Both the position numbers and the translations under genes were made by a program. This document shows, piece after piece, positions 42,564-54,701 of a DNA stretch of 64,000 nucleotides (the stretch's first letter is position 1; every line of letters starts with the position of its first letter). Source of the stretch: Panaeolus papilionaceus (taxonomy: Eukaryota; Basidiomycota; Agaricomycetes; Agaricales); the NCBI GenBank assembly GCA_015501605.1, contig JADNRZ010000007.1, positions 682,001-746,000 of the forward strand, given 5' to 3'. A model generated the notes under the pieces. It worked only from the letters and a program-made list of their open reading frames with translations. It did no database searches and was not told the origin of the DNA.

Positions 42564-45500
42564 ATGCCTAATCTTTTGGCTATACCATCCAAAAATACAT
42601 ATCCAACCGACATTCGCTCACCGACACGACACTACATCTTCGAATATGGTGGTGCACACCCCGATGAGTTCAGAGTCGATGTTCGAGAGTGGCAAGAGCT
42701 TCGGAAGGATGGTGTCGGTGGTCTTGTCCACGAGAGTCGAGTCGAAGCGGTCCTCAAGTATGTGTTGCTACTAGCCTGATTTTCGTCGCGATTACGAACA
42801 AAATACCAGGTACAATGCTCAGCTTGTCTCGATTTTAACAAAGCTGCCTTCTGATGTGAGTAGCTGTTCCACAGCGCAAACGGTATTTGCAAACAGTGAA
42901 ATGGTGTATGTCATCAGATACAACTGGCATTCTCCTATACGTCAGCATTTAGTCCATCGTCTGGGGTTGTGACCTTGAACAGCATTGTCTTTGAGCGAGC
43001 AGCAGTTTTGTTTAACCTTGCTTCCTTGTACTCCCAACTTGCGGGACTACAGGATCGTTCCGCTGCCGAAGGAATTACTCGCGCTGCTAGCAATTATCAG
43101 GTTAGTATTTTCTACTGACCTATTTTTTTCTTGATGCCAATCTCTAATCTCAGTACGCTGCTGGAACGCTGTCCTTCCTGCATAGTTCTGTTTTGCCCAC
43201 CCTGATACTCTCACCCGACGATGAAGATACTCCACTTGATCTTTCAAATGAAGTCATTAAAAGCCTTGAATTCCTCATGCTAGCTCAGGCCCAGGAATGC
43301 TCGTGGCAACTCTCCAGATTAAGTACGTTCAACGTAAAATTCTGATGGGCTTGACTTGATTTGTAACAGATCAGCACAGAAATTCGTTGATAGCTAAAAT
43401 TGCTGCAGAGGTTAGTAAAATACCACATGTTCAGGTTTCACAGCACAACTGACGGAACGGCGACGTTATAGACAGCGGCGTTATACAACTTGGCCGCCTC
43501 CACTATTCAGGAAGCTGCGAACCAGGTCAAACAAACATTTCCATCGGTAAAATATTTGAACACCCTCGATCTTCCATTCCTCATGATGAACATAGGATTG
43601 GCTTTCCCACATGCAATCTAAGCATCATCACTTCAAAGCGGTAGCGGAGTATCGGGAAAGTATGGTGGAGTATGAGGCGAACAGGTCTGTCTTCCTACTT
43701 GCTTCGTTTACATGGAGGTCATTAAAATATCGCGATAGATATGGTGTTGAGCTTGCTCGACTGTCGAAGGCTCTTTCTGAGGCGCAGAAAGCCTATGATA
43801 TTGGCAAGCGAGGCAAGATTGCACCAACTGTTCTCAATGACATTCAGGTAGCCTCACGTCATGATCTCGTGATATCTCTTGCTTATTCTGCTGGGCAGTC
43901 GTTTCTAGAAACACTAAAAAATTCTGAAGTTCGTGCTCAAAGGGATAATGACCTAATTTATCACCAAGATGTCCCAGCACATGCCGCTCTCAGCATGATA
44001 CAACAGATGAGATTGGTTTTGTCTAAGGTGCCACCTGGACTTTTGAATCCCACGTCCGTTCTTGGCAGCTCGCGACCTTTGTTCAACGAACTTGTCGGCT
44101 GGGGCGCCCGAGAGGCAATTAGTGAGTTATGACATCCTCTATGCCTGCTCACTCTGACAGTTTATGAAGACATATACAACGACCGAAAGCAAAACATCAT
44201 ACAAGAAAGGCTAATCGATGTCGCTCTGGCATTACAAGACGAAGCAGATGAGTGAGCAAATGTTCAACCATTTACGCGAGCTGTATATCAACATATTCAT
44301 TCACAGAAATTTGCGTAAACTGAATCTCCCTGCATCACTCGAGGCATTAGAACGTCCAGTCGGGCTTCCGCCCAGTCTTCTTCGTAAAGCCGAGGAGATT
44401 CGTTTAGAGGATGGTCCCGAAAAAATCGAGGCATCTATTGAAGACGTCGAACACCTCTCCCAACAGGACCTTGCTCTTTTGGAAGAAGTAATGTTTACCC
44501 TCCTCGTTATCTTCGTCTGTGGGTCTAATTGAACTTGCTACAGGCCCTTGACATCCTCGATAGTGAGGCGTCTGAAGACGAAGCCGCTCGGCAGGAGATC
44601 GCTTTGACACGGCTGAAATCTCATGAAGCAAACGTGGAATTGATAGAGAAGTCAAACCGGTATCGGAGTATTCTTGCACAGGCAGCACAAAGTGACGAAT
44701 CTGTGCGACAAAAATGGGACGAATGGGAGGAAAGTATCCGAGAGCTCACTCTGGACGAGGTTGGTTTCTCTTCTCTTATGATGAACCTTGTGCTTGACGG
44801 TCACCATCCAGGAAATTTTGGAAGCGGCTATTCCCTCATCGACCGTTTCGCCGACCGCACAGTCAACACCACAAGGAAGAATTACCAGGGAGCATGCCCG
44901 TTCGTTGCGCGTTAAATTGGAGGAGTTGGATACGGTGCGACAAGATTCCGAGCAACTCGTCCACCGAGCCCAGACTCTTGCGGCTGCCGACGATATTCAG
45001 CCTCGAATCATGACGGCATCGGCTGGGTTCCAACAGTTTGCCCAAGTCACCCCAGAGATGTTCGAAGATATCTTGGCTGAAGAACTAGCGAAATTCGACA
45101 AGTTCTTGTCAGAAATGGTTGACTTGGAGCGAAAGCAGCGTGAGTTATTGGGCAACATAGAGGTGAGGCTCTCCATCTGAACGCTGCTTACTCGTTTTAA
45201 TCTGAATTTTCTCGCAGCTGAAAAATAAAGAGTTCTTGGATTCGAGGAAAGACGACCCAGCTGTCAAAGACCGAGCAAATGCCCTGCAGTCACTCGAGCT
45301 GGCGTACTTCAAGTATCGAGAAATTGGCCGTAACCTTGAAGAGGGCTTTAAGGTAAACTCCGATCAACTCCAAACACCTATTGGATCCCCACATTGATCG
45401 ATTCGCGTGCAGTTCTACAACGACCTCGCGGGCATATTGATAAAGTTCAAGGACGTCTGTAGGGCGTGGAGTTTGCATCGAAGCCAAGAGATACAGTGTG

Positions 45501-45716
45501 TTCTCCTTGTCTCTTACACACATATAATATGAGGCTTATTACACCATTTTTAGTGCATTGACGAGGTCGGCACAGATGCAGTCGATGTCTCTGCAACCCG
45601 ACAATGCTGCAGACACTCTGCCCCAGAAATCGCATGCAACGCCAAATTCTTACTCCCGGAATGGGCCTCTGAGAAAGTCCTCTTTAGGTCTGTCTTCTAT
45701 GACATGGGAGGACTAA
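42564..45716 (+). CDS. RIM20: BRO1-domain protein PalA/Rim20
   Basis: The start MPNLLAIPSKNTYPTDIRSP is typical of PalA/Rim20. The BRO1 domain (first 370 or so residues) has THPDEF-like AHPDEFRVDVREWQELRKDG, YNAQLVSILTKLP, FERAAVLFNLASLYSQLAGL, GTLSFLHSSVLPTL, FLMLAQAQECSWQL and DRYGVELARLSKAL. The second half is the helical V-shaped ALIX-type domain (LPASLEALERPVGLPPSLLR, RYRSILAQAAQSDESVRQKW, FDKFLSEMVDLERKQRELLG, FYNDLAGILIKFKDVCRAWS). Rim20 binds the ESCRT-III subunit Snf7 and YPX[LI] motifs in Rim101/PacC, and brings the Rim13 protease to its substrate at alkaline pH. The tail (RNGPLRKSSLGLSSMTWED) is short and lacks the long Pro-rich region of Bro1/ALIX. At least ten short introns are implied. 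Bro1 proper is the alternative, but the N-terminus favours PalA. Confidence 0.87.
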
Positions 45717-46110
45717 CTGAAAGTGGCCGCGTACTCTTACTAATTGCCGAGTGTCATTCGATCGCGTCAATCCTAGAGAGACCTATATCGAAGAAATTTT
45801 AAGTATATCCTCATCATGTTCTCTTTTTTATGTATCATCCCCTCATGGAACAAATTTGTATCAGTTAGCCATTATTCGTAGAATATTAATTTACATGATT
45901 CATCATATGCCCTACTTCCCTTCGAATTGAGGAACCCGACTGTCAAAACGCTTTCGGAGGCTGTGCGCCTTCCAAGGTCTCCATTTTCACGGAGAGCGGT
46001 ACCATTTGTTGACATTCTCTCCTACCGTCACCGTCACCCATTGCGGTCTATCTTGCCTACTCAGATCCCTTATCTCCACTAACTCGTTGTTCTGAAAGTT
46101 GTCTTAAAAC
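45717..46110. other. Intergenic: Rim20 3' end and DM9-gene promoter
   Basis: About 390 bp in head-to-tail order. The final 100 bases are pyrimidine-rich, as is usual before basidiomycete starts. No TATA box or repeat was recognised. Confidence 0.35.
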
Positions 46111-47056
46111 ATGACAAAGGCTAGGCGAAAGAGTGTCGACTCATCGGAGTCTTCTGACTCCTCTGACTCGTCTTATTCCTTCAAGAAACCTAAGGAAAAG
46201 AAGGACAAGGACAAAAAAAAAAAAGATGACAAGCACAAGGAAAAGGAGAAGAGCAAAGATAAGAAGAAGGACAAGAAGGACAAGCACGATCAATATGGTC
46301 ATGCCAATGATCTAGGGCTCCCAGAGCCGGTTGGAGGGAGCCACACACAGCTCCCACCACTCTCTTCTCAACCTCCTCGTTTCCCAGTCCAAGTTCAATC
46401 AACTGGAATGTCTTTCCCCGAACCAGGCAACTATCAGCAAGGATTTGGACACGACCAACGACCACCGCCCTCTGGTTATCGTATTCCTTCGGCCACTAAC
46501 GAGCCATTCCCAGATCCGCTTCAAGCTGGCGAGCCTCCCTTCCATGATCTTGATGGCTCGCCCATTTTCATTGGATCAGCGATTATGGAGAACTCTGTTC
46601 ACCCATGCAAGATCGGTCCAAACCTCCATAATTACGTCTCTGTACCTTACGGCGGCGGAGAACATGCCCATGAGGGTCGCTATGATTTACTTCCATTCAG
46701 GCCACACGAGATGGAATGGGTGCCTACTTCTTACGGCCAAATTCCGAAAAGCAGGCGCCCAGTGGAGGGTGGTTATGAGGAGGGCGGCGAAAAACTCTAC
46801 CACGCGGCCGCCGTAGTTTACGATGTCAGGGTTCCAGGCAAAGCTGGAGAGCATCTGTAAGTCGACTTAATTTGCATATACTGCCTTCTGATTAATCTCC
46901 TTGTTTTGCATAGCGGTGGTGCTAGAGTCTCTTTTGGAGGCGGCGAACACGAAATATCAGAGAACTATGAAATCTTGTACGTGCCCCCCCGCACCGCTTA
47001 CTTCAAATTGCTCATAGACACTCTACTGTGACCTCCACAGGTGCTGGAGGTTCTAA
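46111..47056 (+). CDS. DM9-repeat (DUF3421) protein with Lys/Ser-rich N-terminus
   Basis: The protein starts MTKARRKSVDSSESSDSSDS and has a long run of Lys with Asp/Glu (residues 28-60), then a Pro/Gln-rich linker. The C-terminal half holds two DM9-like units: CKIGPNLHNYVSVPYGGGEH with YDLLPFRPHEMEWVPTSYG, and KLYHAAAVVYDVRVPGKAGE followed by GGARVSFGGGEHEISENYEI and LCW. Two introns (46860-46912 and about 46978-47040) join the last exons in frame; the final exon reads CWRF stop. DM9 domains bind mannose-type sugars in some animals and respond to infection in insects. In fungi their role is not known to me. The poly-Lys leader might bind nucleic acid or act as a nuclear signal, which is an inference. 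Confidence 0.85.
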
Positions 47057-48522
47057 CAACTTGAGGGAACCAGAACCAGAAATAGGCCCTCTGCCGTATA
47101 TTGATCCCCAGTACAGCTCGTCGCAAATTGTCGCGGTCAACTGATGTAGAACAGAGATGTGAATACGAATAAGCAATTGATTCACGTATATCAGGCGAAT
47201 GGCTTTCTCTTCTTCTTCGATATACCCATAAATGTCATCGCGTCAATCCAGACCAGGGTAAGCGACCTTCAACCAACGATTCAGGGATGATTTAGATAGG
47301 ATAAGATTGGCAACACCTCCAGTGATGAATGATCGAGAAGTTGGCATTGCACAACATAATACTAAGTGCCATTGACCGACAACAGCACGAGCGCTTCAAT
47401 GGCTTTGAACAAATGCTCGCACACAAAATTGCGGACATCTAAACTGATCGTCGCGCAATTGTGTTTTGTCGTCTGTCCACGATCGCAAGACAGTGTCCGA
47501 GCCGATAGACCATCAAATAGATAGATGGCTATTTAACACATACGGTCAGCTGCACTGGTCATCCGATTCGTACATACACAGAGTCTCACCATACGGCATG
47601 CCTGTGGCTTCTTTCAGCATAATGAATCTTGAATGAATTCATGGTAAATTTACCATGACGTTGACGACCATGTCATTTGTCATATCCCACACCTCCATCC
47701 GATATTTACGACCGAATGGTCAATGGGAATTGTGCCGCCATGTATTTACCTGTAAGCCACTGATCTAAAGTTCCTCATTGCCAGATTGCAGCATTCGACC
47801 TACATGCGGCCCCCAAGCTTCCTGATGATGCTCGACTCTGAGTTGGAGAAGAGTGATCCCGAATCGAAGCACGTTCGTCGAAATCCATGTGGTGCAGACG
47901 AAACATCACCTCCACACTAGCTTCACCAACCTCTGACGAGATGCGCATTGAATACGCCATTTACGAGTGTTATGTTGGGCCCTGCTGAGTTAGAGTTCTG
48001 TCTGTTTTGAAGGTCACTGTTTGAAAGGAGGATTGGTCAATGTACGAGCTTAGACGCTCAGAAGCGATCTGCAGCGCTGCTCGCGAGTTCCAAAACACCT
48101 CTTCCCCATCTATAGCGCGGCTTCTTCCAGATACGAACGTGCGGGGTAGGATATCCAGCTTCGCTGTCAATTTATACAGGACGATCTCGGCATTTTGGTC
48201 TATTTTTGCATCTGATTTTAATGTATTCCCCGAGCGCAAACTTCCTAGTGTACGAGTCCACTTGACAAATCAAATAATAATCCAGACAACCAATAGGCGG
48301 GCATGTTTCCTCTGACGTTGCTTGGAGTTGCAACTAAGATTACATCACGATTGTTTTTCATCCATGTGCTTCACGAAATGACATGGTAGCATCGTGTCAA
48401 GGTACAATAGTATCTGACACCGTCGCGCGAATTTGGGCGCCCTGTTCGCGGAGGGAATGCAACGTGGGAGGCAGGGTTTCACGAATGCAATCTATAGGTT
48501 GTTTGGAAGTGCCGTTGGAAGG
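47057..48522. other. Intergenic, about 1.5 kb, possible coding relic
   Basis: Most of this shows no signal. On the minus strand, frames at 47775-47960 (MRISSEVGEASVEVMFRLHH) and 47970-48239 (AEIVLYKLTAKLDILPRTFV) have strand-like patterns that look protein-coding, but stops separate them and I could not splice them. They may be a gene relic or chance. Confidence 0.3.
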
Positions 48523-48530
48523 TATAAAAG
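48523..48530 (+). promoter_or_regulatory. TATA box of the alkaline phosphatase gene
   Basis: TATAAAAG lies 61 bp upstream of the ATG at 48591. It is a near-perfect TATA element, which fits a regulated, strongly expressed secreted enzyme. Confidence 0.6.
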
Positions 48531-48590
48531 AGATGGGGCCTGTCATTCTCGTTCCGAGTAACCAACTCCTTAACTAGTCCATCCCTCACG

Positions 48591-51441
48591 ATGCCCGTCC
48601 AGGCAACATCGACAAAGCTCCTTGCAGTGCTCGCTGCACTGAGCATCCTCCCTGCCTTTGTTTCCGCACAGACGTTCCAACGTCTGGGTGCCTGTCCATC
48701 CCTGGGTTGCGTTTTTCCACCTGACCAAACCGACTTTCTCGAGGGCCAGCTGTTCGATATTCGGCTCGAGGTCCATGCACCCGTCAATGGCGTCGAGGCG
48801 ATTAACAACGGTGTTCCCGATGAAAAGTTCACGTTCTGCATTCAGAGCGGCAAGGGCAAGTGCGAGGATGTGACTAAGTTTTTCAAGATCAAGGATTCCC
48901 CTTTGGAGAAATGGGACTTCTCGTATGTACTTCTTTCTCCCAAAGTGGACAGGGTGCAATTTTGATCGTGTGCTCACCTCTGCGCAGATATTACGAGGAC
49001 CTCTTCGCAGAGGACGCAAAGACAGCAACAACGGTCAATGTCGCATCCAAAGCATATCGTGCTGTAAGTCCCATTTATAACGTATTGGTGATCACGACGC
49101 TGATGTGGCATATGCAGCTCTCCTTGAAGGTTGGTTTCTCGTGTGCTGTTGTCAGATTGCATCTAAAAATATGAGTGGATCCATCCAGGCCGGCGTTTAT
49201 ACGGCAATATTAACATATAATGGTCATAGCCAGACCGTTGCCCGCTGGAACGTTCGCAAGTCTGGTAAAAGAAAGGCGAAGAATGTCTTATTTTTCATCG
49301 GAGACGGTGAGTAGGATGAGCTCGAACCTTGAAGTCATGGCTAACGAGGTTGTTGGTTATTACGCGTGATGGATAGGTATGACCCAGCCCATGATCACTG
49401 CTGCTCGACTGATAGCGCACAAGTCGATTAATGGCCACTACCAGAGTCTCATGCAGATGGACCAGATGGACAACCTGGGACACCAAATGACACACTCAAT
49501 CGACTCCTTCATCACCGACTCCGCCAACTCCGCCACTGCTTTATACACGGGCAAAAAGTCCTCAGTCAATGCACTCAACGTCTATGCTGACAGCGTAAGT
49601 TGCGAAATTCTGCTCGCGAATACAAGATATCTGAACTGACGTGATTCAAGTCCAAAAACTCTTTCGACGACCCCAAGATCGAAACGATTGCTGAACTCTT
49701 TAGGCGTAAGATTGGAGGGGCACTTGGGATTGTTTCGACTGCCGTCATCGCCGACGCCACACCAGCCGCCCTTTGTGCACACACTCGCGATCGTGGTCAA
49801 GCAGCCGCAGTTGTCGTGGAGTACCTGAACAGCGCCGCTGCGATCAACTCCACCCTTGCCTGGCCCACATCCTGCAGGCAGCCTGATGTGATCTTTGGTG
49901 GAGGTGCTGAACAGTTCATCCCGGGCAAAGGGTCGCCCAATGGCACAGACTACTACAAGGCTTTCCATGACAAGGGGTACAACGTCGTTTGGAACAACAC
50001 TGCTCTTCAAAAAACGAGCAACAAGCAAAAGACGCTTGGTATCTTTTCTAGTGAGTACGCTTCAGTCGCCCTTCCAAACATCTTACTTATAAATATTATT
50101 AGCTGGCAACATGTGAGGGGATATGCTGTTAACTCACTACAGTTAAATCTGAAGAATCATTATAGGGCCAAATGGGTTGATCGACACATCTTGCCCGAAA
50201 ACCTGAAGAATCAGAAAAACAGCCCTTCTGGGGATGGTACAGATGCTCTGGACCAACCTGGTTTGAAGGACATGACTCTGAAGGCTATCGATATATTGCA
50301 AGCAAGGACGAACAAGAAAGAAGGCTGGTTCATGATGTGCGTCCTGGTTTCCTTCACCCAGTCTGATGCACACACTAATGCGTTGAATCAGGTCTGAGGC
50401 TGCTTCCATCGATAAGGTAGGCCATATGCTGAGCATCGCCAAATTTCAGGCTCACTATCAAGATAGATGATGCATGTGCTGGATTATGACCGTGCTCTCG
50501 GCGAGCTTCTCGAACTTGATGATACCATCCGTGCTTCAATTGCTCGTGAGTATAGTTGACGCCAGCTGATTTGCATAAAAACTGATTGTTTCATAGACCT
50601 GAAAAAGATTGGAGAATACGAAGATACTTTGATTGTCATCACTGCTGATCACGGACATGGCTTTGTAAGTCGGAGACGCAGCTGAAAACTCCTCTGCTCT
50701 GACCATATTGAGTAGGACGTGTTCGGAGGAGCGGACACCAAGTACCTTGCTGCTCAGACTGGCGATCGCAAAAAGAGGGCAGCTGTTGGAGTCTACAAAA
50801 ACTCTGGTCTCAGCGGATACACCGTTGCACCTGACCAATCCCCAACCAACCAGACTATAATATTCGGTGCTGAGGGACCCAACTTCCCCGTGCAATGGAA
50901 CCCGCGCTATGCATTTGCTGTGAGTTGTTTATCGTGTTTTTGGTGGGGTTATAAAGGGATTGAACAATGAGTAACCAGGCTGGCTTTGGCGCCAATCCTG
51001 ACCGACGCGAGACATACGGTTTGAACACAAAAGGCCCTCGTGTGCCTGCTGTTGCTGGCAGCGATGGCATAACGTTTAATCCGGCTGACAATCCGGACGG
51101 CTTCGTCGTTTGTAAGTGTTCTTTACACGTTGCGATAAAACACAGCCAAAGATTGATATGATTACAGCGGGCACGTTGCCGGTTGAAGAGTCACAGGGTG
51201 TGCACTCTCTGCAAGGTAGGTGTTTGAGAGCCTCGAGGCATGTACGAGAGTTCTTATCTCGACCGAATAGACGTTTCTGTGTTTGCCAATGGACCTGGAT
51301 CTGAGGCATTCCGTGGAGTTTGTGAGTTTTTTTCCTTCTTTTTTTGAGATATTGCAAGCAAATCGTTAACCCGCATTGTTAATTCTTACAGACAACAGTC
51401 CTGAGATTTTCTTCAAGATTGCAGATGCGCTTGGATTGTAG
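48591..51441 (+). CDS. Secreted alkaline phosphatase
   Basis: The N-terminus MPVQATSTKLLAVLAALSIL ends in PAFVSAQ, a clear signal peptide with a likely cut after Ala. The leader domain contains LGACPSLGCVFPPDQTDFLE and KFTFCIQSGKGKCEDV. The catalytic part has the metal-binding NVLFFIGDGMTQPMITAARL, the nucleophile Ser in FITDSANSATALYTG, PDVIFGGGAEQFIP, MMHVLDYDRALGELL and the metal His in ITADHGHGFDVFGG. Near the C-terminus are PVEESQGVHSLQ and DVSVFANGPGSEAFRGVYN. About ten short introns interrupt the gene, and the stop is at 51441. The enzyme hydrolyses phosphate monoesters at alkaline pH outside the cell or in the vacuole. Fungal relatives respond to phosphate supply and often to ambient pH. 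A TATA box precedes it. Confidence 0.92.
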
Positions 51442-51669
51442 TCATAGATAGAAAGCCAAATGTGGCACAATCAACAAAGCTTGAACAATGCACGTGTGAA
51501 GTACAAATAAAGATAAATAACAAATCGCGACGTTAGAGTTCTTTGATGTGAATGCAGCGTGTTAAAGTGTTCTCCTCTCTTCTTCTTCTTCAACTACTAC
51601 CTACGACGAACTATCATCAACTCTCTAACAAGATTTATCGCTGCCACAAAATATTTTAAAAAAAAGTTA

Positions 51670-54600
51670 ATGTCCTTCTCGAGCACACCACTCGGTCAAG
51701 GCAGACGTCTCGATCATAACACTTTTCACGGGAAACCATCATCATCCGGAACAACTACTTATACTTACGGGTTAGGATTTTTCCTTTCCGTTTTTTTCTA
51801 CTTTTTTTTTGCTTATTTTATATCATTTTATCAATTAGCCCACCACCTTTAGGCTCGAGATCACCTCCTCAAGACGAAAACGACGGAGCCTTGGCTCGAT
51901 TTGCTCGTCTTAAACAACAAACTAATAAGCCACCCTCACAGCCAAAGGTTCTCACTTCACCTCCTCGCCCTGAAAAGTGGTCTGTCAAGGATACTTCTGT
52001 TAACATTGCAACCGCATTCACTCAGGCAGCATCCGGAGACATGAACACATCAACATTTACTAATCCTAACAACGCTTGGGCATCTGGTTCACGTCAAAAC
52101 CTTCAAGTTCCTAGGAGTACCTCTGTCGAATATGAAGCTAGCGCCTCAGTTGTATCTCGCGATCGTCGACTCGCTCCACCCCCACCACGTCTCGCAAACG
52201 CGTCTGCTGCCAACTCCAGGAAACCACCTACCAAACAGACATCTTTCCGCTCCGTGCCAGACTCAGAGGAGGACGAGGAGCGTTCCCTTACTGTAAATGG
52301 ACGCGCCAAAAGCCCTTTCGTTGAGACAAGTATCAACTATGCGCGTCAAGCCCTCGATGCTGCCGTTTACTACGTTAGGCAACGATCTCAGGAGCCTTCT
52401 GGAGAACAAAATCCAAACGGCAACACAACCAATGAATCCAGCTACGACTACGCGGCGGAGGAGCAGGCCTTCCAGTCCGCTAAAAAGTCAACAGCACGTC
52501 GTGGTCGTATCTCCACTGACAACAAGGCGTATAAGCCCACCCAATCGGAAGACGAGTATTCCTCTGAGTACTCTGACGACGGTAAAAAGAGGAAGAAAAA
52601 GGCGAAGAAAATCAAAGGTCTCAGGTTGCCAGTGATTGCTGGAGAAAAAAGGAGGAAAAAGAAGGCGAAAGGAACAGTAGGAGGGCCAGAGGAAGAGGAG
52701 GAAAGTGAAAGTGACGACAACAGTCAGGAATTTGTGAGTACCCCTTATCTCCACCCAGCATTTCGGCTAACCAATGGTTTGTCCCAGCGTTCGCAGCAAT
52801 TGCGCGCATCCCTGCCCCCAGCTTCCAGAGCGTCAGTGTCACGGACCTCTATCGAACCACCATCCATCAGCATTGATAATGTTGATGATTCAACAAGCTT
52901 CGCAGAACAGGGGTTGCAATCCATACCTGAGGTTGAAGAGGAGTCACTAGCAGAAGTGACCCAACAGCGGGCACAGTCTCGCTCTCGCGAGCGACCACGC
53001 TCTCGTTCCCGCTCACGGCCTCCCCCCTCAGCTGATGTTGGGATAGGTGCTGTCTTCGGCTCGGCAGCCAACATTGTCGTCCACGGCTTTTTGACTCTGT
53101 GGAATTTCCTTATGTACCTTATTGGCGTCATTGCAGGCAACTTCATAGACCTCATTATTCGGCGACCAGCATCTTGGATCAATGCATCAGCCGGTTTGCG
53201 GTTATTGTTCAAGTACCTGATACCTGGGGTGGTTTTGCTGTCTGCCATCTACATCATCCCCGATACAACCTCCTCGGCCATCTCTGGAATTCGGTCATAC
53301 CTTCCCTCAATCTCTTTTGGGTACCCTAAGGCCCCTCGCTACATCCCCTCTGACGTACCACCTTCCAACTTGGAGGAGTTCATCGACCGACTTGCTCGTA
53401 TCGAGAAACTCGTGTCAGTACTGGCGACCGATACTGAGACATCTGTGCGGAAAACAGAAGACGGCCTCACGAAGTCCTACAACGACCTTCTTACTCAACT
53501 GGGCAGATTGGAGGGCAAGCTGGAGAGTGAAACTCGCAAAGCGTTGAAACAGGAAGCAGACGCGAGGGAGGGCGTCGCACGAGCAGTTAGTGGAGTGAAG
53601 CAGGAGATGGAGGTATTGCACTCGCAGATCAAAATTCAGGAGAGGGAGAGGGAGCGTGAACGCAAGGAGAGGGAGAAGAATCCCCCTTCAGCCCACACTG
53701 TTGTAGAGGTTGATGAGGAGGCAAGGGCAAAGCTGAGGGCGCTGGAGGATAAACTCGGTAGTGTGGAAGGCGGCGTCAAGGAAGCAATAGAACTGAGCAA
53801 AAAAGCGGTATCGACCTCACAAACACAACAGCAACAGTCAAGCAAGGACGCTAAGGATGCAGCTTGGTGGAACAAGCTCGCATCAGGCAGTAAATCAGGT
53901 ATCCAGATCAAGTCGTCGGACGGTCAAGATGTCACTTCCCTCATTAACCACCTCGTCACTGACGCTGTCAACAACGGTCTTTCGAACACCGACAGCGGAA
54001 TCACTCGGCCTGATCTCGCTGCATCTGCTGGTGGCGCACGAGTTATTCCGCGCCTCACATCGAAAACGATGGCAGTTCAGCCTGCATCGATTGCTGAGAG
54101 ACTTTCTTCGTTCTTCGCTGGTCGCTCTCCCACTGCCTTTGGTCGCCCTCCCGTTACAGCTCTTCATCATGAGACCCAAAACGGGCATTGCTGGCCCCTT
54201 GAAGGTAGCCAGGGTCAGCTCGGTGTTGCCCTTGCTGCCCCTACATACGTCGACGCGATCACGATCGACCATGTGGCGAAACAACTGGCATACAACATGG
54301 GATCTGCGCCGAGGGATATGGAAGTGTGGGGAATGGTTGAGGGTCAGGACAACGAGGAGCGTGTCAGGGCATGGCGGGAGAAGCGCAAGGCGGAGGCAGG
54401 GAGTCGTGGTCAAGAAGCTCCCGAGGAACCAGAATACCCAGTGACATTGGACAGATATCCCGAGTTCCTCCGGCTCGCCAATTTCACCTATGATATCAAC
54501 GCAGGCAAGGCAGTTCAAAGCTTCCCAGTTGACCAGGAAATCAAGAATCTTGGTGTCGATTTCGGGGTTGTCGTGTTGCGCATATTGAGCAATTGGGGAC

Positions 54601-54701
54601 GTGAAGAATTTACCTGCCTCTACAGGTTTAGAATGCATGGAGAAATTATGATGGGCGCGGAAGAGCAGGAAATCAAGGCGCACGCGGACGAATCCTCATA
54701 A
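51670..54701 (+). CDS. SUN-domain inner nuclear membrane protein (Sad1/UNC-84 type)
   Basis: Exon 1 encodes MSFSSTPLGQGRRLDHNTFH and joins the long exon over a T-rich intron (51770-51839) to read PPPLGSRSPPQDENDGALAR. The N-terminal nucleoplasmic part is Ser/Pro/Lys-rich (KKRKKKAKKIKGLRLP; a Ser-Arg run SRSRERPRSRSRSRPPP). Two hydrophobic segments follow (VVHGFLTLWNFLMYLIGVIA and FKYLIPGVVLLSAIYIIP). A lumenal coiled coil comes next. The C-terminal SUN domain shows ALHHETQNGHCWPLEGSQGQ, LGVALAAPTYVDAITIDHVA, SAPRDMEVWGMVEG, LANFTYDINAGKAVQSFPV and LRILSNWGREEFTCLYRFRM. SUN proteins pair with KASH partners to link the nucleus to the cytoskeleton and anchor the spindle pole. A 54-nt GTGAGT...CCCAG segment (52734-52787) is in frame and is probably an intron. 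The stop is at 54701. Confidence 0.9.

Noticed and set aside
52448..54683. Several minus-strand frames antisense to the SUN gene (up to 262 codons)
   Set aside because: Shadow frames of a long, composition-biased exon; no motif.
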